From: Physcomitrium patens
Taxonomy: Eukaryota; Streptophyta; Bryopsida; Funariales; Funariaceae
DNA length: 64,000 bases
Reading direction: 5' to 3'
Assembly: GCF_000002425.4 (NCBI RefSeq)
Contig: NC_037254.1
Coordinates: 2,693,797 to 2,757,796, forward strand
The position numbers and the translations under genes are program-made. Positions within the stretch are counted from its first letter, which is position 1, and every line of letters starts with the position of its first letter. Under the pieces are notes generated by a model. The model did not search any database. It saw nothing but the letters and a program-made list of their open reading frames with translations, and had not been told where the DNA came from. Positions 1 to 17,381 of the stretch are shown in pieces.

Positions 1-361
1 ATTTTGTGCAATTTTGGTGATCTCTTGAGGATATTGAATGTTGAAAAGAATTGCAACATAGTTGCGAAGATCTGGTGGAAAGGACAATCTGTAGGAGGGA
101 ATTGTTACTATTTGTTAGATACAGGTGCTTCTAAGTTTGTAATTCTTATGGAAATGGCAGAATTCGGGTCTGCATGATTCCAGGGCTAATGTGATGGGAG
201 TCGTGTAACTAGGGTAGCTCGGGCCTAGTAAATTAGTGCTGCCGATTCTTCTTCTACAATGCATACCCTGGAGCATGTGTCAGGAAGAGAAAGCTCATTA
301 AAAAGGCGGGGTCGTTCTGGGGAGGAATAAGGCTGATGCGACGGCAATTGGGGCGGAGACG
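1..361. other. upstream flank and 5' leader of the GDH-like gene
   Basis: No gene is supported here. Bases 225-361 rise in GC and run directly into the ATG at 362, so they are probably the 5' leader of the next gene. A short plus-strand frame at 61-177 contains the residues LLDTGAS, which resemble the active-site loop of a retropepsin. It is too short and isolated to call an element. Confidence 0.4.
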
Positions 362-6183
<5,822 letters not shown>

Positions 6184-8233
6184 AGCTGTGCATATTTGCG
6201 TACTTATGTCCACACCCCGCCCCTGGCCTTTGGCTGTTCTCTCATCCTCAACTCTCAATAATTAGTGATGACGCAGTTGCTACATCAGCAGGTGTCTTCA
6301 ATGTTCAAACAAGCTTTAACATCTATGTGTTGTGCTCTGAGTGAAGCCGGGTTTTACAAGCTGGGTTATGCAAAGAGAAAGATGGGTGAAGAGGGATGTG
6401 GTTAGTGTAATGAAGAGAAGCGTTGCTTCCGGAGCATGCAACCCTGATAGAAAATGATCATGTGCATTATGTTAGGCTAGGAGGATATAGTTTCTGGGTT
6501 CAAATTATGAACTGCACTCCATCTTAATGTGAATCTACTTCAGGCAGTCCCCAGGATAGTTTTACACAGGTAACCCCTACAGGACAAAAGTGGCCCTGAG
6601 CACAACTCAGATGTGCTGTACTATGTGTCCTACAAATCTATTGCAATTAATCTTGAAAGAGTAGATTTGAAGTACAACACTGTATCTATCATAATGGACT
6701 ACTTGTGAAAAAATATACTTGTGCATCAAAATGGATTCTTGTGGATGATCAGCCCATAAAATTTCTAACTTAAAATGAGATTCTACATCAAAATTAGACA
6801 TGACTTCAAAGTGATCAATAACATTGATTATGCATTTCTAAACTGAATACAATGAAGTGATTTGAAGTATACCTGTGATCAACTAAATCATGTGTGATGT
6901 TCGTTGTAAAATATACTGCAAAATACAGCTAATGCTTCAATCAAACAAATCGTAGGATTCATATAAGCAGTATTGAAGCCATTATTAATCTATCATAATC
7001 AATAGAAATTCAATGAGGAAAAGTTGTGATGTACTTTTTGTTAAAATCCTTTATAAAATAATCATCAATTTAATATGAAAATCTATAATTTTTAAAATGA
7101 TTTCATTTCTATTTATTTAATACTCTTTCTAAATCATACTATATAGATTACTTGGATTCTTAGTTGAATTTATCAAAGTCTTTCCAATCCAATTAGAATA
7201 AGAATGTTTTTGGTAAAGTTTAAATCATAAAATATTGAGTGGATAAATGAATTTATGCATATAAATATATTCAAATATCTAACATAACTATTTAATAATA
7301 TTATTCATGAATTAAAAAATATCCAATAAATAATAATTAATTAGACAATGGTAGCATTAATTAGTAAAATATAAATATCAATTCTAAGATTTTTCTATAT
7401 TGCACTAGGAATTGTAAATTGTTCTTTAAATGTACGTGCTGCTAAAATCTTGATCAATTGCCATCTAAAAAGAATGTAAAGATGTCAAAATTTGAATTAT
7501 TCATTAGTTTTTTATATAATTGACTAATGATGGCTTAGATATGAATATAATCTTTGTTATTTCTTAAAAGCTTTAAAGAAATAAACAACCTCATATTGGC
7601 CCATGTGTTACGTGCATGTTGAGTGGAGTTTTTATGGAATTAGACTGAAAAATGCATGCACTTAACAAGGACTTTACATGCATAAAGAATATAAATAATT
7701 AAATAAATAAATAAATCATGCACAAAGAAAGAGTTCTTTTGTGCATAAGGATGAAGTCTGTTTTTTTCATTAAGAAGAAGTAAACTTGGAGATGTTAATA
7801 ATGTAGAGGATGTTAATGTGTACTATGTGTATTAGAATTATTTATCTACAGATAACAAAAATAAAACCATGAACCTTAAAAATAAGAGTTTATCATAAAA
7901 TTATATTAAACTAAAAGTTTACATTTACAGCCATAGTTTAAAAGAAATAAATAGAATTTATAATATATTTTTCATTATATATATATATATATTCCAAAAT
8001 CTCAAAATTATAAATATTTAAAAGTAAGTACATAAAAGGTTCTTATTTTTTAAAATAAATATTAAACATAATTATCATATAATTTTATAAATTTTATGAA
8101 TTTATTTTTAGTGGTGTTCTCAATAATTTAAGTTCACTCAAGAAATCATAATGTAGATAGTTGAAATAGATTTTATATAACACATATGAATTTTATTAGG
8201 ATTTTTTGTGTACTAAAAAATACAGGTATTTAA
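6184..8233. other. AT-rich intergenic DNA
   Basis: The first 250 bases are probably the 3' UTR of the GDH-like gene. The rest is AT-rich with short TA runs (for example 7975-7994). I see no coding sequence or recognisable element; the short open frames here are chance. Confidence 0.6.
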
Positions 8234-8237
8234 TAAT

Positions 8238-8238
8238 G

Positions 8239-8284
<46 letters not shown>
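8238..8284. repeat. compound (CA)n(TA)n microsatellite
   Basis: About ten CA units run directly into about thirteen TA units. It lies about 550 bases upstream of the MAK16 start codon, just outside the GC-richer leader. Confidence 0.95.
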
Positions 8285-8567
8285 GAAAAATTTCAAAACC
8301 TGAAGTTGGTTGAGACCCATTAAAAGGGTAAAATGATCACAATAAACCTTCTCAGAAAATGGATGTACAGAGAATGATAAAATCCAAAGGTTCATTATAT
8401 CGGAACATAGGTGCGTGTGTTCCAGATAGTTCCCAGAAGTTCTATTCACACAGAACGTGGACTCCCGTTCCCAAGCTCAGAGGCAGATTCTGACTGGAAT
8501 CGACGCCCTTCCTCACCCTTTTCCTCGCCGATCACCACCACCACCTCCGCCGCTGTTGAGCTGCGGC

Positions 8568-8576
8568 TTAGGGTTT
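8568..8576. promoter_or_regulatory. telo-box (TTAGGGTTT) upstream of MAK16
   Basis: This is the reverse complement of AAACCCTAA. Telo-boxes are known in plants to sit near the start sites of ribosomal-protein and ribosome-biogenesis genes. Its place about 260 bases before the ATG of MAK16 fits that role; activity is inferred. Confidence 0.65.
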
Positions 8577-8751
8577 TGCGACCAAGCATTCTCACTGTCG
8601 GAGTTTAGACGCTCGGGAGGTGACTAGAGTGTCCAGACTCCGTCGATGCTACAGCGCTGAGCTCCCTACGTTGTTTTTTGTCGTCTTGGTCTCCTTCGTC
8701 GCTGTAATTTGGTTTGTGAGTATGGCTGCATTGGCTTAAGGATTCAGGGGT

Positions 8752-8760
8752 TTAGGGTTT
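8752..8760. promoter_or_regulatory. second telo-box (TTAGGGTTT) upstream of MAK16
   Basis: A second identical motif, within GGGGTTTAGGGTTTAAGG, lies 74 bases before the MAK16 ATG. Two copies in one leader make a chance match less likely. Confidence 0.65.
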
Positions 8761-8833
8761 AAGGGAGTCAATTCAGGCGAGTTTGGGAGTGACAATCGAG
8801 TTTCTGGTGCTGGGCTAAGCCCTCGCCGGCAAG

Positions 8834-8925
8834 ATGCAGTCCGACGAGGTCGTATGGCAGGTCATCAACCATGTCCACTGCAGCTTCAAGGCCAAGTAAG
8901 TATGCGCAGGAGAAGCGAGCGAGAG

Positions 8926-8961
<36 letters not shown>

Positions 8962-11063
8962 GTTTATTTGGTTTTCTTATCGAGTTTTGGGCATTACGGG
9001 AGGTGGAGCACTTGTTGACGGTGTTTGGGGTGGTGTTGGTGGTCATGGCGTAGGATGCAAACGCAGAATTTTTGTAGGAACGAGTACAATGTCACGGGAC
9101 TTTGTAATCGGAGTTCGTGTCCCCTGGCCAACAGCAGATACTCTACGATTCGGGAAATTGATGGTGAGTTGTTTTGTTCTTTCCTGGAAAGCGTTGATAT
9201 TTTTGTTTTGTTAGCGAGGATAGTTTCAATTTTGGATTATTCGAATTTTCTGCTTATTTGGACTTGGAATTGTAGGTACGCTGTACTTGTATATGAAGAG
9301 TATTGAGCGATCTCATTCCCCTAAAGACTTGTGGGAGCGTGTTAAATTGCCTCGAAATTATGGGAAGGCGCTGGAGACGATCGATAAACATCTGGTTAGC
9401 GCTTTTTCCATCGAAATTGTGTGTTCAATTATGGGTTACTCTAACGAATTTCAACATAATTGTGTGTTCAATTATGGGTTTCCATCTCCTTTTTTCTCAC
9501 TTTTGTGAAATATGTGATTTATGTATGAAGGAACATTGGCCGAAGTTTTTGGTGCATAAAAATAAGCAGCGGCTTACTAAAATGACTCAGTACTTGATCC
9601 GAATGCGGAAACTAGCATTGAAAACCAAGTAAGCGTTTCACCGGAAGTGGGCTGTTTACCAATTCACATAAAGAGACTGACAATTATCAGAGAACCGTAT
9701 TGTTTTCGGAATCTTGCGCCTTGCCTCCTCTACTGGAAAGCGGTTGTTTGTCTTCTAATTTGTCCAAGTATTCCTGTGCGTAACGTTCTCTAACTTACAT
9801 ACCATTGACCTGCAGGCGCAAACTCGTCACAATGCCTGCGAAGGAAGTGAAAAGGGAGAAGCGTAGGGAAGCGAAGGCATTAACAGCAGCTGTTTTGGAC
9901 AAGGTCGTGATCGCACCCAGTGATAACTTGCACACCAGCACATGATATTTGTGTAGAAGTTAGATTCCGATGTTCAATTTTTCAGTACTTCTCATGGTTT
10001 GTTGTTTTGTTTGCAGTCGATAGAGAAGGAACTATTGCAGCGATTGCAAAGTGGAACTTACGGAGATATATACAACTTCCCCGTCAAAGAATACGAGAAA
10101 GTTTTGGCAATGGAGGAGATGGAACCTGCTGGTGAGGAGAGTGAAGAGGAAGAAGAGGTAAGTGTAGGCATATCATTTCTGTACTTTATTACTCGACTTT
10201 GGCTTAGGGAATGTGTCGAGAATACCCTGGACAGACACATGTTGCATGGTTTTTTTAAAACCCTTCTTTAATGTTCCATTTTTTAACTTTTTTAGGGCAC
10301 TTACAGTCAGCTCTGGCCAACTTTATTGAACGCACACATGCATAAATAAAAAATTGACAACACTTACGTATGCTACTTGCGTAATGTACAATCGTTTAGC
10401 AGGAGCCAGAAGTTGAATACGTGGAGGGTTACGAAATGGAGGATGAAGACGAGGATGATGCTATTGAAGACTTTGCTCAGGGTGCGAACAGGATGTCTGA
10501 TTCTGAAGATGGTATATCTATTAGAGGCCTTAACACTTGTTTTTAATGAGCTATTTGCCATGCCGACTTCTGATTAACTGTTGAAATTCTGTATCGTAAT
10601 TGTTCTTGCTTCACTGTGTAATGAATTGTCTGCTTACATCTTATACATCTTATGTGTATTTTTTGGCCAGACGACGGAGAACAATCCCATGATGAATCAG
10701 ATGCATCTGAGGACGAGGACATGCAACCAAGCCGTCAATCGAGGAAGGCCCCCAAGTCGCTCAAGGTTCCTTCGAAGAGAGGTCAAGTTGATCCTACGCC
10801 AGCTAGCAGAAAGAAAAGACGTCCCCATGTCGAGGTAATTGAGATCTACTTAATCTGCTGATTGTGACGGTGGCCTGATTATGCTATTCTAGTTTGAATC
10901 ATCAGTCGGTTATTCAATGATGACGTTACAGATTCGGAAGTCACCAAATTATTTGCATCCGAGTTTTCTTTTAGTGCATTGGTGATCCTTACTGACAGTT
11001 CGGTGTACTTTTTGACAGATCGAGTATGAAGAGGAGCGTGAGATGCAGAATGCGGATTTTTGA
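8834..11063 (+). CDS. MAK16: MAK16, 60S ribosome biogenesis protein, 9 exons
   Basis: Exons read as 8834-8895, 9054-9163, 9276-9394, 9531-9628, 9816-9903, 10017-10157, 10403-10511, 10671-10834 and 11019-11063. All introns are GT-AG and phases agree, giving 311 codons. The N-terminus [19 protein letters not shown] and the blocks [70 protein letters not shown] and [10 protein letters not shown] are the conserved MAK16 core (residues 1-140). It carries the cysteine set C16, C28, C38 and C43 that binds zinc in the family. The C-terminal half is acidic (Glu/Asp-rich, about 200-255), then basic with KKRRPHVE, as in other MAK16 proteins. The family acts in the nucleolus on early pre-60S particles. 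Length is close to the roughly 300 residues of yeast, human and Arabidopsis proteins. Nothing looks damaged, and the two telo-boxes upstream fit co-regulation with translation genes. Confidence 0.96.
8927..8960. repeat. (GA)n microsatellite in MAK16 intron 1
   Basis: A run of GA units (one GC interruption) starts about 30 bases after the first donor site of MAK16. On the RNA it is an uninterrupted purine tract. Confidence 0.9.
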
Positions 11064-11960
11064 TTTTTGCAATATTCTGCCAACTCGGTTGTGCACAATT
11101 TTGTATTAACACGAGATTAGGTTTACGGTGGTTATAACACATGTTCCCCTAAATCTAGATCGGTCAAAAGACCGAAGACCTTATGGAAGCAGGGAGCAAG
11201 TTAGTGCGGAAGTTGGAGATATGTGACTGACGTTCTTCTATTGAGCAGTGCAAGGCTTCTAAGTGACTAGTTGAAACCAAGACTGCCCTCATGAGATATT
11301 AGAAATTTGGTGCGATTAATTGATATAGAGGTTAAAACGGTTACTTATTTCATTCTCTCGCTTGTAATTTACACCAGGTTGCCTGTGTTATTCATTGATT
11401 CTAAGAGAGAAATGTCCAACTCTACATTTGATGCCTCAATTGCCGACGCGAAAAGACCTCGCAGTAGTCATTGCAGTAGCCATTGAGGTGGGGTTCCTAA
11501 ATTTGAAGTTTATCTTGTAAAAAGTTGTCATGCTCCAAAAAAAGCCCGTATTATCTTCAAGAACCAATCAAAAGCTTTGAAATATTTAATCCCAGGTCTC
11601 AGAAAACTGCAGCCATGTGTTTGTTTCATTCGTTAGTAACACTCATTTCGAACATAAATGTGCTTTATTCTAGTAATCAATGTGAACTTCCTGAAGTCCC
11701 TTTCAATTTCAAGCACTAAGAATGATTCGTACACATTCGCAGATGTCATTCTTGACTTGGTTCTGCAACTTTTGCTTGTTAATTAAAGTGAAATATGAGT
11801 TCAGTACAGACGAAGTTGAATGTGGTTTTTCTTCACAGTTAATGGAAGACTGTTATGTTCCGCCCCGAAAAGAAGTTGGATATGAAATTCATTTAATGAA
11901 TCCGAGTTTTCTTAAGGAAGTTAAACCAGAACATTATGGGAAAAACTAATTTTACCCAAA
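11064..11960. other. MAK16 3' flank with unassigned moderately AT-rich DNA
   Basis: Probably holds the MAK16 3' UTR. A plus-strand frame at 11722-11949 reads protein-like near its end (EDCYVPPRKEVGYEIHLMN), but I recognise no family and see no clear splice partner, so I do not call a gene. Confidence 0.4.
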
Positions 11961-12399
11961 GATTCGAAGTAACTCTAGTATCATAACAAAACAAAACTTT
12001 TTGAGGATATTTATTGGTAATCTAATGATTCGGTAAAAGTGGTAAAAGGTGGAGGATCTTTACAAAAATTAGATAAAATAAGTTTGAAGTACAACAAGAT
12101 CTTTTCTATGTGATTTAAGTAAATCCTAGCTTTACTTAAGATAGCTACTATACAAATGTCTAGGTGAATTAGACCAAAGAAACAAGATTCCATTCAAATA
12201 ACTAAGCCAAAACATGAAGTGATAGTATTCTAAGTTTGGTTCTAAAGTGCTCAAACTCAACTATAGTAGTAGTTTTGTAAAAACATCAACAAATCATTAT
12301 TTTTGTTAATATCATATACTAATTCAATCTTTTTTTTTCTTTTTTCTTTTTTCTTTTTCTTTTTCCACTAGTACAAACAAACTAAAATTTAATAAAAAC

Positions 12400-14400
12400 A
12401 TGTTTTATGCTTGGATGATCTAAAATTTTATTTACAACAACATGAAATTGATATTGTCAACAAATTTTATAGTTGGCTCTTCTTTAGAATGACAAATTGA
12501 CTTCAACAACTTCCACATCTAAAGAGCTTCCATAATTGCATAGGAGATAGCAATATACTAAACTTTAGGTATTGATGGTGCTATTACAAATTAATGCTTA
12601 GTAGTTCAAATACTAGCTTTACTACTAAAATTGAAGTATTTTTAGATTGAAACTTGGTTTTTAAAATCATAACCTCAATCATTGTCATTAAAAATTCAAG
12701 CACAAGATAAGATATACAAGATGGGTTTATGAAATCACATATATATACCAACTTCATATCCATTTTGGTGATTGTATGCAGATAATTATTGCTAAATCAT
12801 TATACAAGAATATAGTAGTTACATCTATGTCATAGATCTTAAATTATGACATAGATGTAACATATAGATGTTATATTTAATTTAGATATCTATATGATAC
12901 AACACCATATCTTATATGGTGTTGTAAGATAAAAAATTTAAAAAATTAAATTAAATATAGAAATTAGAAAAAATATTTAAATTAATTTTCTTTCTTTATT
13001 TAATGAAAGCCCTTAGCCATTGATCTTGCTTTCAAGAGATTAATCTATTGATTTTCTTTCTTCTTAAACTTAAACACTTACCAACATTCAACTGTTTTGT
13101 ACTTAGATAGAAGAATAGTCAAATCTCAAGTATCATTCTTGATAAGTGATCCATACACTAAACAAAGTACAACAATCCACTCATTATTTTATAGGTGGTG
13201 ATAGCTTTTTTTGTAAAGCTTTAATTGTGCAATCTTATATATATACAAAATTTCAACCACATAGCATTTCCATCATTCCAAATGATGTAATTTATTCTTG
13301 ACATATCTACTATTCCATGGCTAGAAATATAAATGTATCTTATTATTAGAATCATTGTCTTTGTGATTAATATTGGAATAAATCTCATCTTATAATTTAA
13401 AAGATGTATAAGAATATTAAAAAAATAGATTTTTTTATTTTATTTTATTTTTTATATATCAACTAATTAATAGATTGTATCTTTGGAAAAACCTCTTGAT
13501 CTTCTATTAGTTAATAAAAAATTGTACAAGGATTTGTGGATCTTAAAAATAAAGTATAAAAAAAAATTGTATTGCTCTTTTTAAAATTATACTATATGTT
13601 TTAATTGCAAAAATATCTTTTTCACTCAAATAAGTGATATCTAAATTAAATATGACATAACAATTGCAAATGCACCATTTGGTAAAGAAATTGTACAACT
13701 TGTACATGCTAAAAGTATTTTTAGGATTAAGCCTAACAAAGATCATTTTTGAATTTTTATCATCTAACTTTGCATGTTTATAATTAAGAATAAAAATATA
13801 ATTGGTGCATCTAAAAACCTTCAAATTTTTTTATTAGGTTTGATTCTTAATCAACACTATTTAATTGTTTCTTCCAAAAGCCTAGGAGGACTACATATAA
13901 AGAAATAAACAAAGTTTTAGCCTAACATTTTTCTCCTAGACCAACATCATGGTGTATAGATAGGATCTTATTTAACAATATTCTTCTCATATGTTAATTT
14001 ATGCCATTAAACTTGAAAGAATTACAAGGCATAACTTAATATTAAATGTACTTTTATAAATAAGAATAAACATACTTCCTAAGATATCCACCACCATTGC
14101 CTACATGCAATATCTTAGTCTAATAATTTATATCATTTCTAACAAATGCTTTGTATTGAATGAATTATTCCAAAGTATTATCCTTATGTCTTAAGAAATA
14201 AAAATAGATTTTTTAAAGTGTAATAATCTATAAAAATAAGTAAAAAAATAGTACCTAAGATTGGTGTAGCTTCACTAGTTCACAAAAATTTGTAAAAATT
14301 AATTGTAATGATTGCTCTTTTGACTTCTTGTTGTATTTTCTATCAAAGGATGTCTTGCATTACTTTCTTAAAATACAAGATTTATATATATATATAAAAA
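12400..14400 (-). mobile_element. Ty1/copia retrotransposon relic
   Basis: Very decayed copia pol sequence on the minus strand. Recognisable parts, in 5' to 3' element order, are a likely integrase tail near 14280-14360, the integrase-to-RT linker at about 13543-13824 (KLDDKNSKMIFVRLNPK resembles the common copia block KLDDKSKKCIFVGYSPK), and an RNase H-like stretch at about 12480-12680. Ends and LTRs are not found. It carries many breaks and is much older than the Ty3/gypsy elements to the right. The linker match is the firmest evidence; the outer limits are estimates. Confidence 0.6.
12819..12926. repeat. two adjacent perfect hairpins
   Basis: A 16-base perfect inverted repeat (12819-12834 with 12845-12860, 10-base loop) is followed 37 bases later by a 13-base perfect inverted repeat (12898-12910 with 12914-12926, 3-base loop). 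Both stand in very AT-rich DNA but include G/C positions, so they are not simple TA palindromes. Confidence 0.8.
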
Positions 14401-15910
14401 AAAAAAAAACTTTCTAAGTCATGCTTGAAGCCAAACTCATCTACTATATAATTCTTGCATAACAACTTTATATTCTTGTAGACTAAATTGATACATCTTC
14501 TAATACCACAATGAAGCATTGTTACTTTGTATAAACAAAGTTAGTAGTTCTCCTCTATATACTACTATACTATAATTTAGCCTAAATAAATATTAGCTAA
14601 ATTACTTTAGATTTTTTTTTTTTTTTTTTTTTAATAATAAAATTAAGATTTTTTCTTTTTTTAAAATAAAAAAATTAATAAAAATTATATTTTTTGCCAA
14701 ATTAGGCACATACAACATGGACATCAAATTATGTTTCTTCTAATTGCCATTAAATAAATAATTATTGAGATATATCTTATAAGCACCAACTATTATTAAT
14801 TTAGCATTGTTACTATGCCTTAATATAATGCAATCTTATACAAGATGATAATTATTGAATGCAACTTTTATATGAGGTTTTTAAATCCAAAATCCAAGGA
14901 TTTAAATCATAATTATTATAAGATGATATATTGAAGAATTTATAATTATTGATATTTTTAAATGCATCATTTTATATTTCTTTTTAATATAAAGAAGCTA
15001 CTTCTTTTTTTCCTAATATTATACTTATTAAATCTAGCAAGTAGTTTCTAACACTCTTTTTTAGTGTTACTAAGTTTTCTATTGTAAATTAAAGAAATTC
15101 TATTTTTATCTTTTTATCTTTAGTAGAGTATTTCTTAAGTTGGTAAGAACAACGTTTATTTTTATTTTTGAATATTAGTTTGTGCTTGTCAAAAATGTAG
15201 ATAAAAATAGAAATATACAAAAAGAATTATCTTAACTCCTTTTTATTACTTTTTCTCATAATCTTTATTAAATATTATGTCAAAGATAGAAGCATACTTG
15301 AAGCTATCTTTTGTCTTTAATCATGTGACAAGTTGCATCAAATTATAGAATAGCATTTTAAGAAACAAAACAATGTATTGATTGTCTAAATATTAAACCT
15401 TATTCTTATACAATCATTTGATAAGGCTATTTAGGATATTGACATATCACCATCATTGTTGAGCTTTAAATTAAGAAGTTGCAATGAAAAATAAAATTAT
15501 TATTAGACATTACTTCTTCTAAAAGTGGCTACTAATTTTAACAATGAACTTTTAGCATTCTTAGCATTATCAAGAAGATGAAGCTAAGACTTACTTGTTT
15601 AAAATAAAGTAGACAATAGAAAATTTTGATTTCAATTATTCCATTCATTTAGCTTAATTGTAAGAATTAAAATATTAATTTAATTCTATAATTAATGTTG
15701 ATTTAAATAATACTTAATTAAAATTTCTGAGACAAAATTGTTTTTAATTAATTTTTCTATTAACCTAAGATGAACATAAATTGCATAGGATTTATATAGG
15801 CCTATAATCTTATAAGCACTAAATTAAGTCTTAACAATATATGTGTTTAAATTTTAACAACTTAAAATAATAGTCATTCTTTATCTACTTGATATTCTTA
15901 AAGGTAATGT

Positions 15911-15947
<37 letters not shown>

Positions 15948-16309
15948 AATAAATAATTTTACTACAAAGACCACTACAAGGCATACAAATTGATTAAGGA
16001 GAAAATAATTCTACTAAGGCCAAAAAAATCCTTAAAATCTATAAAAAGAGCAATTAGAAAGTATAGTATAAAAAATTAAAAAATAGAATAATAAATCTAA
16101 ATTTTACTAAAAATGGTAATTATACCACCACTTATATTAATGATCAATATATATGTATATATATATACATATATTCACATACTAATAATTTTTTTTATTA
16201 TCAAGCAAAAATATTTTTATGCATTAAAGATATATTTTATAAATAAATTTATTTAATATTATCATATATTAGAAATATCATTTATAAACACAACTTCATA
16301 GTCAATAAT
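14401..16309. other. AT-rich DNA, no gene seen
   Basis: Very AT-rich, with poly-T and poly-A tracts (for example 14610-14632) and a (TA)n array at about 15916-15944. It may hold more of the decayed copia element, but nothing can be assigned. Confidence 0.55.
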
Positions 16310-16445
16310 TAAAGAAAAAATATCATACATATCCTTGAAATATGTTGAAATATCAAGAATATCTATGTATTCTTAATAATAGCAAATCTATCCTTCACTT
16401 TTGTGATGATATCAAATCTACTATTTATCATCATAAGGTATCACA
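16310..16445. repeat. dispersed repeat, copy 1
   Basis: This stretch matches 20930-21065 over about 135 bases with scattered substitutions; both share AAATATGTTGAAATATCAAG. The two copies lie either side of the FAD oxidase gene in the same orientation. No ends, target duplications or coding sequence are seen, so the class is unknown. Confidence 0.75.
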
Positions 16446-17381
16446 ATTGTTCTTTTTTAAGTGCAAATGGAGCCATACTTGCATGTCACAAAGAAATTGG
16501 TAAGCCGTTTTTAGCTCTTTTTGGCACATAAATATTATAAAATCCCTTGCTTCAAATTTTGGGTGAAATGAGCTATTGAGCCTATAAAAAGTTTACATTC
16601 ATACCACTCTTGCAAAACACAATTTGGCACATTAGGTGTTTGAGTCTCTACCCCAACTTGCCACACTCCATGGCTCTTAATATTAATACCACCTCAATAT
16701 ACATCCATGACAAGAATCTACATGTTAAAACCTTATAATATACACCAAAACATGCATTTTGGAAAAATTTTAGAGTATGGTCGGATTTTTTTCCAATTAA
16801 AAAAAGACTTGTCTTTTCACTTGTTACTTTGTTTATTTTTAAAACTTGTTCTACCTTAATAAATTTGTATTTATGCCTAATTCCTATTTACCAAAATAAA
16901 AAGGGAAGGTTAATATGCTTTCTTTTTCTTATTTCCTTTATTTTTTAATATAATTTTAGTCTTTTTGTTGGTTTCCTAATTTATCACGACATTTCACTAG
17001 AATGTCTCTCTTTCCTCCCTCCAAAGGATACTTCCAAAACAGTGAGCATGCAAAATTGAAGCACTTGATGATGAACGAATCGTTCCCACACAAACTTGGT
17101 GTCATTAAATATCCAGGATTTTTAATTATGCTTCCTACCTCGACACAGGAAGACATAGCTGAATTTCACAATGTGCACTAATGTTTACACTTTTGAACAC
17201 ACTCCATCCAAGCTCAAGGCTCTTTGGAGTTGTTCATATCCTTGCCTTATTGCACCTGCCTCGACACTTTTCTGTGTGGATAGTTGATTGTGAAGAGTTG
17301 GATTTGTACCGTGTAGACACCGAGTCTACGAATCTCACTTTGGGGAAAATGGTAATGCACGCAAATGTTTCAGGTTCGGTA

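Noticed and set aside
8213-8449. 78-codon minus-strand frame
   Set aside because: Its end is translated (CA)n(TA)n repeat; the rest has no resemblance to a protein.
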